Assembly: GCA_028700875.1 (NCBI GenBank)
Contig: JAQVRW010000038.1
Location: forward strand, 1-13,272
Length of the DNA stretch: 13,272 nucleotides
Source of the DNA: Candidatus Zixiibacteriota bacterium
GTDB taxonomy: Bacteria > Zixibacteria > MSB-5A5 > GN15 > JAAZOE01
Direction: 5' to 3'
In this document: piece by piece, positions 6,537 to 13,272 of the stretch
How the letters are laid out: each line of letters opens with the position of its first letter
Position numbering within the stretch: position 1 is the first letter of the stretch
The notes under the pieces: generated by a model
The model's input: the letters and a program-made list of their open reading frames with translations, nothing else
The model's database searches: none
Told to the model about the DNA's origin: nothing
Made by a program: the position numbers and the translations under genes

Positions 6537-7025
6537 GTGAGTGACGATGTATTGGTAATTTACGAGGAAGAGATCACCCGAATCGATTCCCTGCTGACCA
6601 AGCTGCTCAAGGGAGCCGAAGCCAAGTGCGGGCTTTTGGTGGATAAGGATGGTCATCTGATCACCCGGCAAGGATTCACCCATTCGCTGGATACGACCGC
6701 GTTGGCGGCGCTTTTGGCCGGCGCTTTTGCCTCCACCAAGGAGATCGCCCGTTTGGTCGGCGAGACCGAGTTCTCCGTGCTGTTCCATCAGGGCAAGAAG
6801 GACCATATCCACATGTCGCTGGTCGGAGAACGGTCGATTCTGGTGGTCATCTTTGACGACCGGACCACGATCGGGATGGTGCGTCTGTATGCGAAGGAAA
6901 CCTCCGCCGAGTTGACGAAGATTTTCTCCGGAATGACCGACCGGGCGCAGTTTGAACATCCCCGGGTTCCGGCTGATTTCGCCGCTTCGGCCGGGGACAA
7001 ACTGGACGACATATTCAAGGACTAA
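6537..7025 (+). CDS. mglB: MglB-type roadblock protein, GAP partner of MglA
   Basis: A 162-residue protein, about the size of M. xanthus MglB (~159). It shares that family's whole layout: N-terminal LVIYEEEITRIDSLL (5-20), strand-turn AKCGLLVDKDGHLI (29-42), helix DTTALAALLAG (52-62), the stretch ARLVGETEFSVLFHQGKKD (71-89), ILVVIFDDRTTIGMVRL (101-117), and an acidic C-terminal end GDKLDDIFKD (153-162). The last resembles the MglB C-terminal helix that contacts MglA. MglB is a dimer that stimulates GTP hydrolysis by MglA and restricts it to the leading pole. Of the four roadblock proteins here it is the only one with the full MglB pattern, so it is the most likely GAP. It lies directly after mglA and before pilB (61 bases), as expected for one transcription unit. 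Confidence 0.92.
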   Translation: MSDDVLVIYEEEITRIDSLLTKLLKGAEAKCGLLVDKDGHLITRQGFTHSLDTTALAALLAGAFASTKEIARLVGETEFSVLFHQGKKDHIHMSLVGERSILVVIFDDRTTIGMVRLYAKETSAELTKIFSGMTDRAQFEHPRVPADFAASAGDKLDDIFKD

Positions 7026-7086
7026 CGCACGCCACGTAATCGTCGCGTACCGCCTGACTACTATCGGGATCATGCTGGGGGAATAG

Positions 7087-8778
7087 ATGTCCGCTGAACT
7101 GGGCGCCATGCTGGTGAAAGCCGGTAAGATCACACCGGATCAACTGGAACGGGCGCTGACCATAAAGGAAGAACGGAAAGCCAAATTTGACGAGGCTCTG
7201 GTCGAAATCGGAGCCATCTCGTCGGAGGAGGAGCTGTCCGACTTTATCGGTAAACAGCTCAACATGGGCACTCTCCGCTTGGCCGACGTCGAACTGAATC
7301 CCGAAATCGTCAAGTTGATCCCCCTGGATATCGCCCGCAAATTTACGACCATCGCCGTTTCCCGGTTGAACAAGACCCTGATCGTCGCCATCTCCGATCC
7401 CAATAACATCTATGTTCTGGATGCCATCAAGTTCATCACCGGCTGCAACGTCCAGCCGGTCATCTCTCCGGAAAAGGCGATCCAGAAGGCGATCGAGACC
7501 TACTACCGCGATCAGAACGGCGTCAGCGAAATCCTCCGCGGAATGGAGGACGACGACGAACTCGAAATCGTCGCCGTCGACGAGCAGGGCTTTTCCGAGA
7601 GCGATCTGGAGACGGCGGTTCAGGACAAACCGCTGGTCCGTCTGGTCGATTCGATCATCAAGGACGCCGTCCGCATGGGCGCGTCCGATATTCATATCGA
7701 GATGTACGAAAAGCGGATTCGCGTCCGCTACCGGGTCGACGGCAGCCTTCGGGAGATGGCTCCGTTGCCTTTCAAATACCGGGCGGCCATCATCTCGCGC
7801 GTTAAGATCATGGCCGAACTGGATATCTCCGAGCGCCGTCTGCCGCAGGACGGACGCATCAAGGTCAAGATCGACAGCCGGACGGTCGACCTGCGCGTCT
7901 CGATTCTGCCGACCATCTTCGGCGAGAAGGTGGTTATGCGTATTTTGGATCCCAACGCGCTCATGGTCGACATGACCCGGCTGGGATTCGCCCCCAAGGC
8001 GCTGGGACGGTTCTCCAAGGCCATTCAGTTGCCTTATGGTATCATCCTGGTAACCGGCCCGACCGGGTCGGGAAAAACGACCACCCTGTACTCGGCCCTC
8101 AAGCAGATCAACACCGAGGATATCAACATCATGACCGCCGAGGATCCGGTGGAGTTCAACTTCGACGGCATCAACCAGGTGGCGGTCCGTGCGGAAATCG
8201 GCCTGACCTTCGCCTCGGCCCTGCGGTCGTTTTTGCGGCAGGACCCGGACGTTATCATGGTCGGTGAAATCCGCGATAGCGAGACGGCCGAAATCGCCAT
8301 CCGTGCCGCCCTCACCGGGCACCTGGTCTTTTCGACCCTGCACACCAACGACGCCCCGTCATCGATCAATCGGCTGATTGATATGGGGGTCCCCAATTAC
8401 CTCGTGGCGTCGGCGACCCGTCTGATCATGGCTCAGCGGATGACCCGCAAACTGTGCAATAACTGCAAGCGGCCCTATCGGTTAACCGATGACGACATCA
8501 AGTTGTTAAACGTCCCGGAAGATAAAATCACGACCCGCGACGTCTTCGAGGCGGTCGGGTGCAGCGAATGCGGCAACAGCGGTCTGTCCGGCCGGGCCGG
8601 TGTTTTTGAGGTCATGCCGATTACCGCAGAAATCGAACAGCTTATCCTGGACCGGGCTACGGACGTGCAAATCCGCGACAAGGCTGCTGAAGAGGGGATG
8701 CTGACGTTGCGGTACGCGGCCGTCGAGAAGCTGATGACCGGATCGATCGGTTTCAAGGAAGTCGTCGCGGTCACCTGA
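7087..8778 (+). CDS. pilB: Type IV pilus extension ATPase PilB
   Basis: A 563-residue protein of normal PilB length. Residues 1-~140 are the N-terminal T2SSE_N/MshEN region. Residues ~185-563 are the secretion-type hexameric ATPase: Walker A GPTGSGKT (324-331), Asp box AEDPVE (351-356), Walker B DVIMVGE (388-394), His box TLHTNDAPSSINRLIDMG (417-434), and a zinc-type pair CNNC (457-460) plus CSEC (492-495), which marks PilB/GspE and is absent from PilT. PilB powers pilin polymerisation from the cytoplasmic face of the inner membrane with PilC as platform. Pilus rather than type II secretion is indicated by pilT and pilC next door. A GGGGGAA around 7077-7083 precedes the ATG. In the MshEN repeats the usual RLG signature reads E-L-G and K-F-D, so cyclic-di-GMP binding may be weak or lost. 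Confidence 0.95.
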   Translation: MSAELGAMLVKAGKITPDQLERALTIKEERKAKFDEALVEIGAISSEEELSDFIGKQLNMGTLRLADVELNPEIVKLIPLDIARKFTTIAVSRLNKTLIVAISDPNNIYVLDAIKFITGCNVQPVISPEKAIQKAIETYYRDQNGVSEILRGMEDDDELEIVAVDEQGFSESDLETAVQDKPLVRLVDSIIKDAVRMGASDIHIEMYEKRIRVRYRVDGSLREMAPLPFKYRAAIISRVKIMAELDISERRLPQDGRIKVKIDSRTVDLRVSILPTIFGEKVVMRILDPNALMVDMTRLGFAPKALGRFSKAIQLPYGIILVTGPTGSGKTTTLYSALKQINTEDINIMTAEDPVEFNFDGINQVAVRAEIGLTFASALRSFLRQDPDVIMVGEIRDSETAEIAIRAALTGHLVFSTLHTNDAPSSINRLIDMGVPNYLVASATRLIMAQRMTRKLCNNCKRPYRLTDDDIKLLNVPEDKITTRDVFEAVGCSECGNSGLSGRAGVFEVMPITAEIEQLILDRATDVQIRDKAAEEGMLTLRYAAVEKLMTGSIGFKEVVAVT

Positions 8779-8995
8779 TATAGTTCGAAATTCGCCCTAT
8801 AATCCGTATCCCCGATAGGAATAATCCTTTTTTCGACGGCAAACTGCTCGTCGCCAATATCTTATTCAAATTCATTAAGATAACCGGTCGGACGGGGCAT
8901 GAAGGACCCAAGGATAGGGCTGTTTTTTCCGATATTATCAAAGACACGCGTTGGTTTAACAACCCGCCCGATTGGCGCCTTGATGAGGATAAAGC
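8779..8995 (+). other. 217-base intergenic leader between pilB and pilT
   Basis: The longest non-coding gap in the window and the only large one inside the pilus block. It is more AT-rich than the genes around it. A short AGGA/TCCT hairpin (8817-8828) runs into six T residues at 8828-8833, a weak terminator-like pattern, and a TATTAT at 8933-8938 has no matching -35 element. The pilT ribosome site GAGGAT is at 8985-8990. The gap probably separates pilB from pilT expression, but I cannot define a promoter or terminator firmly. No credible coding frame is seen. Confidence 0.4.
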
Positions 8996-10072
8996 ATGGT
9001 TACTTTACGTGACCTTTTGGATGAAATGGTGAAGCGGGGAGCTTCCGATCTGCACCTGACCGTGGGAACGCCGCCGCAGATACGGGTCGATGGGAATCTC
9101 GTCCGGACCACCCATGATGTGTTGACGGCCGAGACCACCCTGAAGCTGGCCTACAGCATCATGAATGAAAAGCAACGCAAGAAATTCGAAGAGAATAACG
9201 AGTTGGATTTGTCGTTCGGCATCGAGCATCTCAGCCGTTTCCGCTGCAATATTTTCATGCAGCGGGGCAACGTGGCCGTCGCCATTCGGCAGATTCCTTT
9301 CAAGATCCGCACGTTCGAAGAGCTGGGTATGCCGAAGGTGATCGCCGAGATGGCCAACCTTTCCCGTGGACTGGTGCTGGTGACCGGGCCGACCGGGTCG
9401 GGCAAGACCACCACGCTGGCGGCGATCATCGATAAGATCAATCGGGAGCGGCAGGCGCATATTTTGACGGTCGAAGACCCGATCGAATACTTGCATCGTC
9501 ACAACGGTTGCCTGATCAATCAGCGCGAGGTGTTTTCCGACACACCGTCGTTCGCCTCGGCCCTGAAGTACGCCCTGCGTGAAGATCCGGACGTGGTGCT
9601 GATCGGCGAGATGCGGGACCTGGAGACGATCGAATCGGCGTTGAACATATCCGAGACGGGGCACCTGGCGCTGGCCACCCTGCACACCAATTCGGCCCCG
9701 GAGACGATCAACCGCATCATCGACGTGTTTCCGACCAACCAGCAGGAACAGATTCGCGTGACGCTGTCATTCACGTTGCAGGCGGTGGTCGCGCAGCAGT
9801 TGATACCGAAAATCGGCGGCGGGCGGATAATGGCGCTGGAGATCATGGTTTGCACGCCGGCCATCCGAGCCATCATCCGGGATGACAAGATTCACCAGAT
9901 TTACAGCATGATACAGTCGGGTCAGAAGTACGGCATGCGCACGATGAACATGTCGCTGGCGGAGTTGTACAAGACGGGCAAGGTCACGCTTAACGAGTGC
10001 CTCGCGCATTGCCCCAATCCGCAGGAACTGACGGAGATGCTGTCCAAACAGACGTCGCCCGTTTACGCGTAA
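8996..10072 (+). CDS. pilT: Type IV pilus retraction ATPase PilT
   Basis: A 358-residue protein of normal PilT length, starting with the typical LRDLLDEMVKRGASDLHL and a PAS-like N-terminal domain to ~100. The ATPase core has Walker A GPTGSGKT (131-138), Asp box VEDPIE (159-164), Walker B DVVLIGE (199-205) with the catalytic Glu205, and the His box around ATLHTNSAPETINRIIDVFP (227-246). Residues 289-296 read AIRAIIRD, the variant of the AIRNLIRE motif that distinguishes PilT and is needed for retraction in other bacteria. There is no zinc Cys pair, unlike pilB. The protein depolymerises pilin during twitching or DNA uptake. GAGGAT at 8985-8990 supports the ATG. pilC follows almost directly, its ribosome site overlapping this gene's stop codon. 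Confidence 0.95.
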   Translation: MVTLRDLLDEMVKRGASDLHLTVGTPPQIRVDGNLVRTTHDVLTAETTLKLAYSIMNEKQRKKFEENNELDLSFGIEHLSRFRCNIFMQRGNVAVAIRQIPFKIRTFEELGMPKVIAEMANLSRGLVLVTGPTGSGKTTTLAAIIDKINRERQAHILTVEDPIEYLHRHNGCLINQREVFSDTPSFASALKYALREDPDVVLIGEMRDLETIESALNISETGHLALATLHTNSAPETINRIIDVFPTNQQEQIRVTLSFTLQAVVAQQLIPKIGGGRIMALEIMVCTPAIRAIIRDDKIHQIYSMIQSGQKYGMRTMNMSLAELYKTGKVTLNECLAHCPNPQELTEMLSKQTSPVYA

Positions 10073-10076
10073 GGAG
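10070..10076 (+). promoter_or_regulatory. Ribosome binding site overlapping the pilT stop; decides the pilC start
   Basis: TAAGGAG combines the pilT stop codon (10070-10072) with a Shine-Dalgarno sequence. It is only 2 bases from the first ATG (10079) but 8 bases from the second ATG (10085), so 10085 is the better start. It also implies translational coupling of pilC to pilT. Confidence 0.75.
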
Positions 10077-10084
10077 TAATGATC

Positions 10085-11284
10085 ATGCCGGTATTCGATT
10101 ATAAAGGGAAGACCATGGCGGGAGCCCAGGTCATGGGGTCGCTCAAAGCCAAGAGCCGCCAGGACCTGGAGAGGATTTTGCGCCAGAACCGTATTCTGGT
10201 TTCCAGCATCCGCAAGAAACCGACCCAGATCAACTTCAAGGTCGGGACCGGGATCAAGCGGCAGGATCTCTCCCGGTTCACGCGGCAGTTTGCCACCATG
10301 ATCGGGTCTGGGTTGCCGATGATTCAATGCCTGGAAATCCTGGGGGCGCAGGTGGAGTCGGCTGAGATGCGTAAGGTGATTTTGCAGATCAAGGAAAGCG
10401 TCCAGGGCGGTTCCACTCTGGCCGACGCTCTGGGCCGGCATCCCAAGGTTTTCGATCAACTGTACACCAACATGGTCGAAGCGGGCGAGATGGGCGGCGC
10501 GCTGGACGTCATCTTGATTCGGTTGGCGGGGTACCGCGAAAAGGCCGACGGTCTGATCCGCAAGGTCAAAGGGGCCATGATGTACCCGATCGTGATCAGC
10601 GTCGTGGCTACGGCCGTGACTATCGCCATGTTGACCTTTATCGTGCCGGTATTTGCCAAGATGTTCGCCGGGCTGGGTTCCGAACTACCGGCGCCGACTC
10701 TGATCGTACTAAAAATATCCAATTTTCTGCAGAAGGCGTATCCTTTCATCATTCTGACCCTGGTCGGTCTGGTGGTCGCCTTCAAGCTGTATGTCCGCAC
10801 GCCCGGCGGGCGGCTGGCCGTTGACCGGGTTTATATCAATTTCCCCGTCCTCGGCAATCTCATCCGGAAATCGGCCATCAGCCGTTTCAGCCGCACGCTG
10901 GGGACGCTGCTGTCATCGGGCGTGTCGATTCTGGACGCGCTGGAAATCACGGCCAAGACCGCCGGCAACCGGGTCGTGCACGACGCCATCAAGAAATCGG
11001 TCATTTCCATTGCCGAAGGCGATACCATCACCGCCCCGCTCAAAGAGACGGGCGTGTTTCCGCCGATGGTAACACAGATGATCGCGGTCGGTGAGAAGAC
11101 CGGCGGCCTGGACGAAATGTTGAACAAGATCGCCGATTTTTACGACGAGGAAGTCGACGCTGCCGTCACCGGGTTGACGTCGATTATCGAACCGGTGGTC
11201 ATCGTCTTCATGGGTATCGTCATCGGCGGCATCCTGATCGCAATGTATCTGCCGATGTTTGACATTATCGGCAAAATCGGTTGA
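10085..11284 (+). CDS. pilC: Type IV pilus inner-membrane platform protein PilC
   Basis: A 399-residue protein from ATG 10085, the size of PilC/GspF. The N-terminus MPVFDYKGKTMAG is the typical family start. Two T2SSF domains are seen: the first at ~60-185 (DLSRFTRQFATMIGSGLPMIQCLEIL; later MVEAGEMGGALDVILIRLA), the second at ~265-390 (ISRFSRTLGTLLSSGVSILDALEI; later MIAVGEKTGGLDEMLNKIA). The paired G-E-x-x-G-G-x-L/D signatures mark the repeat. Membrane helices lie near 167-187, 218-237 and 367-388. PilC is the platform in the inner membrane on which PilB and PilT act. The in-frame ATG at 10079 would add only two residues and is poorly spaced. The stop TGA is followed 9 bases later by a strong hairpin and then by the sensor kinase gene. 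Confidence 0.95.
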   Translation: MPVFDYKGKTMAGAQVMGSLKAKSRQDLERILRQNRILVSSIRKKPTQINFKVGTGIKRQDLSRFTRQFATMIGSGLPMIQCLEILGAQVESAEMRKVILQIKESVQGGSTLADALGRHPKVFDQLYTNMVEAGEMGGALDVILIRLAGYREKADGLIRKVKGAMMYPIVISVVATAVTIAMLTFIVPVFAKMFAGLGSELPAPTLIVLKISNFLQKAYPFIILTLVGLVVAFKLYVRTPGGRLAVDRVYINFPVLGNLIRKSAISRFSRTLGTLLSSGVSILDALEITAKTAGNRVVHDAIKKSVISIAEGDTITAPLKETGVFPPMVTQMIAVGEKTGGLDEMLNKIADFYDEEVDAAVTGLTSIIEPVVIVFMGIVIGGILIAMYLPMFDIIGKIG

Positions 11285-11293
11285 CAATCATCG

Positions 11294-11315
11294 GGGCGGG
11301 CCGCAAGGCCCGCCC
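11294..11315 (+). repeat. Perfect 9-bp GC hairpin with GCAA tetraloop between pilC and pilS
   Basis: The arms GGGCGGGCC (11294-11302) and GGCCCGCCC (11307-11315) are exact reverse complements around the loop GCAA, a stable GNRA tetraloop. The stem starts 9 bases after the pilC stop and ends 7 bases before ATG 11323. No T tract follows, so it is not a classic intrinsic terminator. It occupies the place where a ribosome site for the next gene would be expected. It could stabilise the upstream mRNA end, be a processing site, or hold down translation of the sensor kinase. Confidence 0.75.
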
Positions 11316-11322
11316 GCACCAT

Positions 11323-13044
11323 ATGGCTTCTTACCTGACATCCCCCGGCATCAAAAACACCGGGTTGATTATCCTGCGGCTGATAACCTTCAGTCTCATC
11401 TGCGGGTTGATTATCGGCTGGCTGGCGTATCCATCGTATCTGCAAGGTCCTCTTCTCGGCTACGGCTTCATAACCCTGGCGCTGTTTTTGACGATGTTCT
11501 TCCGGCGGCGCTGGCGGGCGCCTCTGCTCCTGCAATTGTTGATGGCCCTGCATTTCGTCAGCGAAATCAGCTGCGAAGCCGGAATTGTCTATACCACGGG
11601 CAATTTTTACAGTCCCTTCGCGGCGCTGTTTCTGTTGACCATCGTTTCGGCGGCGTTGATCTATCGTCTCGTTGGGACCCTGCTGGTGGCCACCGTGGTC
11701 AGTATCGCCTACGCCGGGGTCGTGTGGATCAATTACGGTCTGTTTGCCTCGGGGCCTGCGGTGGCGTTCGGGAAAGGGGCTCTGTTCACCGGCGATGATA
11801 CGCTGTTTTATTCGACCTTCCTGCATATCCTGATTTATTATCTGGTGGCGTTCATTGCCGGGTATTTGGCCCAAAAACTACAGACCAGGGATCGGCAATT
11901 GAATTCGGCCTCGGTGGAGCTGTACCGGGCCCGGCTGGCCACCGGCGATATCCTGCGTCACCTTAACTCGGGTCTTTTGACCATGACCGGTCAGGGTGAG
12001 ATCGTCTTCTTCAACCATGCCGCCGAATCGATTCTCGATCTGAAGGGAGCGGAGGTGTCGGGCCGGGATTGCCGGAACGTGTTTGCCGGACGATTGGAGC
12101 CGCTGGCGGAGGGTCTCCTGTTCGCGCTGGCTTCGGGTCAGCAGACTTCGCGGCAGGAATTCGAGATCAGCGACGCCCAGGGGCGAGTGCTGCCGATTGG
12201 AATCTCGACGTCGGTTCTGTTCAACCAGGACGGCACCGCGCGCGGCCTGATCGCCATCTTCCAGGATTTGACCCAGGCGAAGATTATGGAAGAACGGATG
12301 CGTCACGCCGACCGGATGGCGGCGGTGGGCGAATTGGCGGCCAGCATGGCCCACGAAATTCGCAACCCGCTGGCGGCCATCTCCGGTTCGGTGGAGGTCC
12401 TGAAAAACGACCTGACCGTCTCGGGAGATGACGAGAAACTGCTGTCGCTGATTATCACGGAGTCCGGCCGTCTCAACAAAATGCTGTCCGATTTTCTTAT
12501 GTACGCCCGCGTGGGGCGGACGCAGTTCCAGAAGATCGAAGTCCAGCGGATTATCTCCGACACGATCGACATCGTCCGCCGGCACCCGTCGTTTTCCGCT
12601 GCCATGACGATCGAGGTCGAACCCGCCAACGGCTTGACGTATATCTCCGGCGATGCCGACCAGTTGAAACAGTTGCTTCTGAATCTGGCTGTCAACGCCT
12701 GTGAGGTTCTCGGGGAAAAAGGAGGTGTCATCCAATTCGGGGCGACCGCCTTCACCGACCCCGACGGCGAACATATGGTCGCCGTTACGGTCCGGGATAC
12801 GGGCCCCGGCATACCGGCGGAGATTTTGGATAAGATATTTTTGCCCTTTTTCTCGACCAAGAAGAAGGGAACGGGGCTGGGATTGGCGATCGTCTCCCGC
12901 CTGATAGAAGCCCACAACGGCCGCATCGAAGTATCCTCTATCCTGGGTCACGGCACCGAGTTCCGTGTGTATTTCCAGGGCCTGGCGGACGATGGCCTGA
13001 CTCGTCATCCGGATACCGCCGAATCGCTTTCGACCCTCCATTAA
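11323..13044 (+). CDS. pilS: PilS-like membrane sensor histidine kinase
   Basis: A 573-residue protein from ATG 11323. Residues ~13-184 hold about six membrane helices, as in PilS. Residues ~205-320 form a PAS domain (GDILRHLNSGLL, then GEIVFFNHAAESILDL). A HisKA domain follows with phospho-acceptor His344 in MAHEIRNPLAAISGS, then a HATPase with N-box LLLNLAVNACE (Asn454, Asn458), DTGPGI (492-497), FLPFFSTKKKGTGLGLAI (506-523) and HNGRIEV. All catalytic elements are present, so the kinase is probably active. PilS normally senses membrane pilin and phosphorylates PilR to control pilin transcription. The position after pilB-pilT-pilC matches the Myxococcus order, but no pilR follows here. The start is uncertain: ATG 11323 has no ribosome site, while TTG 11281 overlaps the pilC stop as TTGA. 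I prefer the ATG because it directly precedes the first hydrophobic region. The PilS name rests on context plus N-terminal similarity. Confidence 0.82.
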   Translation: MASYLTSPGIKNTGLIILRLITFSLICGLIIGWLAYPSYLQGPLLGYGFITLALFLTMFFRRRWRAPLLLQLLMALHFVSEISCEAGIVYTTGNFYSPFAALFLLTIVSAALIYRLVGTLLVATVVSIAYAGVVWINYGLFASGPAVAFGKGALFTGDDTLFYSTFLHILIYYLVAFIAGYLAQKLQTRDRQLNSASVELYRARLATGDILRHLNSGLLTMTGQGEIVFFNHAAESILDLKGAEVSGRDCRNVFAGRLEPLAEGLLFALASGQQTSRQEFEISDAQGRVLPIGISTSVLFNQDGTARGLIAIFQDLTQAKIMEERMRHADRMAAVGELAASMAHEIRNPLAAISGSVEVLKNDLTVSGDDEKLLSLIITESGRLNKMLSDFLMYARVGRTQFQKIEVQRIISDTIDIVRRHPSFSAAMTIEVEPANGLTYISGDADQLKQLLLNLAVNACEVLGEKGGVIQFGATAFTDPDGEHMVAVTVRDTGPGIPAEILDKIFLPFFSTKKKGTGLGLAIVSRLIEAHNGRIEVSSILGHGTEFRVYFQGLADDGLTRHPDTAESLSTLH

Positions 13045-13093
13045 CACTCGCCGACCGCGCATTCCATCGGAACTTTTGCTTGATTTCCGGGCG

Positions 13094-13099
13094 TATAAT
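13094..13099 (+). promoter_or_regulatory. Candidate -10 element for the downstream lipoprotein gene
   Basis: A perfect TATAAT sits in the 95-base gap after pilS, followed by an AT-rich stretch to the lipoprotein ribosome site. No good -35 is found at 16-18 bases; TTGCTT at 13076-13081 is too close (12 bases). The context (start of a gene with a different function, AT-rich island in GC-rich DNA) favours a promoter, but the missing -35 leaves it tentative. Confidence 0.4.
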
Positions 13100-13139
13100 A
13101 TTTTAATTTTATGTTTTGTATAAGGAATAGGTGAAAAGC

Positions 13140-13272
13140 ATGAGAAAAATGCGGAAGACGGCGTTAATCATCATCCTGGGCGCGGCCCTGGCGGGATGTC
13201 ACGGCGGCCAGACCCCGGTTCCGGTCGAAACGACGGTAAAACCGGATTCCACCGGCGGATTCGTTTTTGCCG
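13140..13272 (+). CDS. Lipoprotein, N-terminal part (3' truncated)
   Basis: Forty-four codons before the window ends. The N-terminus is a classic lipoprotein signal: basic MRKMRK, hydrophobic core, and lipobox L-A-G-C with the acceptor Cys at residue 20. Asp is not at +2 (His21), which would favour outer-membrane sorting in Lol-using bacteria. The mature part begins with a Gly/Pro/Val/Thr-rich stretch of a kind often seen as a flexible linker; its domain lies outside the window and cannot be named. AGGTGA at 13129-13134 fits ATG 13140; an in-frame GTG at 13131 is an alternative start adding three residues. It occupies the place where pilR would be expected in the Myxococcus order. It could be a pilus-related lipoprotein or unrelated. 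Confidence 0.8.
   Translation, partial: MRKMRKTALIIILGAALAGCHGGQTPVPVETTVKPDSTGGFVFA

Noticed and set aside
7015..8343. Long open frame on the minus strand across pilB (442 codons)
   Set aside because: It is antisense to a gene with every PilB motif; its product is rich in Asp, Gly, Arg, Gln and His with no recognisable domain, as expected from the codon bias of the opposite strand.
8817..8833. Rho-independent terminator after pilB
   Set aside because: The stem AGGA/TCCT has only 4 pairs and is AT-containing; the six T residues are suggestive but the hairpin is too weak to call.
8771..8962. Minus-strand 63-codon frame in the pilB-pilT gap
   Set aside because: It has no clear ribosome site, no domain, and its end overlaps pilB; it looks like chance coding.
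8037..9415. Near-repeat of Walker A coding sequence (around 8050 and 9382)
   Set aside because: It reflects the shared ancestry of PilB and PilT and the conserved GPTGSGKTTT motif, not a DNA repeat or recombination site.
11878..13062. Long open frame on the minus strand across the sensor kinase (394 codons)
   Set aside because: It is antisense to the conserved HisKA and HATPase regions, its composition is shadow-like, and no ribosome site or domain is visible.

Overview
The window looks like chromosomal DNA from a Gram-negative-type, surface-motile bacterium. By eye, GC content is in the high 50s. All genes lie on the + strand and are tightly packed, several with overlapping ends. The pilB-pilT-pilC-pilS order and a Myxococcus-like mglA/mglB pair fit deltaproteobacteria-like lineages or an uncultured FCB-type phylum such as Zixibacteria. 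That placement is inferred from gene content only. I see no mobile element, CRISPR array, tRNA or rRNA.

Layout. (1) 1-1361 is the 3' end of a comEC-type DNA-uptake channel gene, truncated by the window edge. (2) 1482-3061 holds a DUF4388/PATAN-domain protein joined by an ATGA overlap to a small unknown membrane protein. (3) 3158-7025 is a run of five genes around one Ras-like GTPase: a TPR-roadblock fusion, a polytopic-membrane-roadblock fusion, a free-standing roadblock protein, an MglA-type GTPase with a roughly 200-residue C-terminal tail, and an MglB-type roadblock protein. (4) 7087-13044 is the type IV pilus motor block: pilB (extension ATPase), pilT (retraction ATPase), pilC (inner-membrane platform) and a PilS-like sensor histidine kinase. 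(5) After a short AT-rich gap, a lipoprotein gene begins at 13140 and runs off the window.

How they may work together. In Myxococcus xanthus, MglA-GTP marks the leading pole and MglB is its GAP; together they decide where type IV pili are active. Cyanobacterial PATAN-CheY proteins are known to contact the pilus motor ATPase. Here these modules sit directly upstream of the motor genes. Three extra roadblock proteins, each with a different N-terminal part (TPR, membrane, none), may form alternative docking or regulatory platforms for the GTPase. This GTPase/multi-roadblock/PATAN array next to pilBTC is the strongest candidate in the window for an undescribed system: a polarity and switching module for pilus-driven motility.
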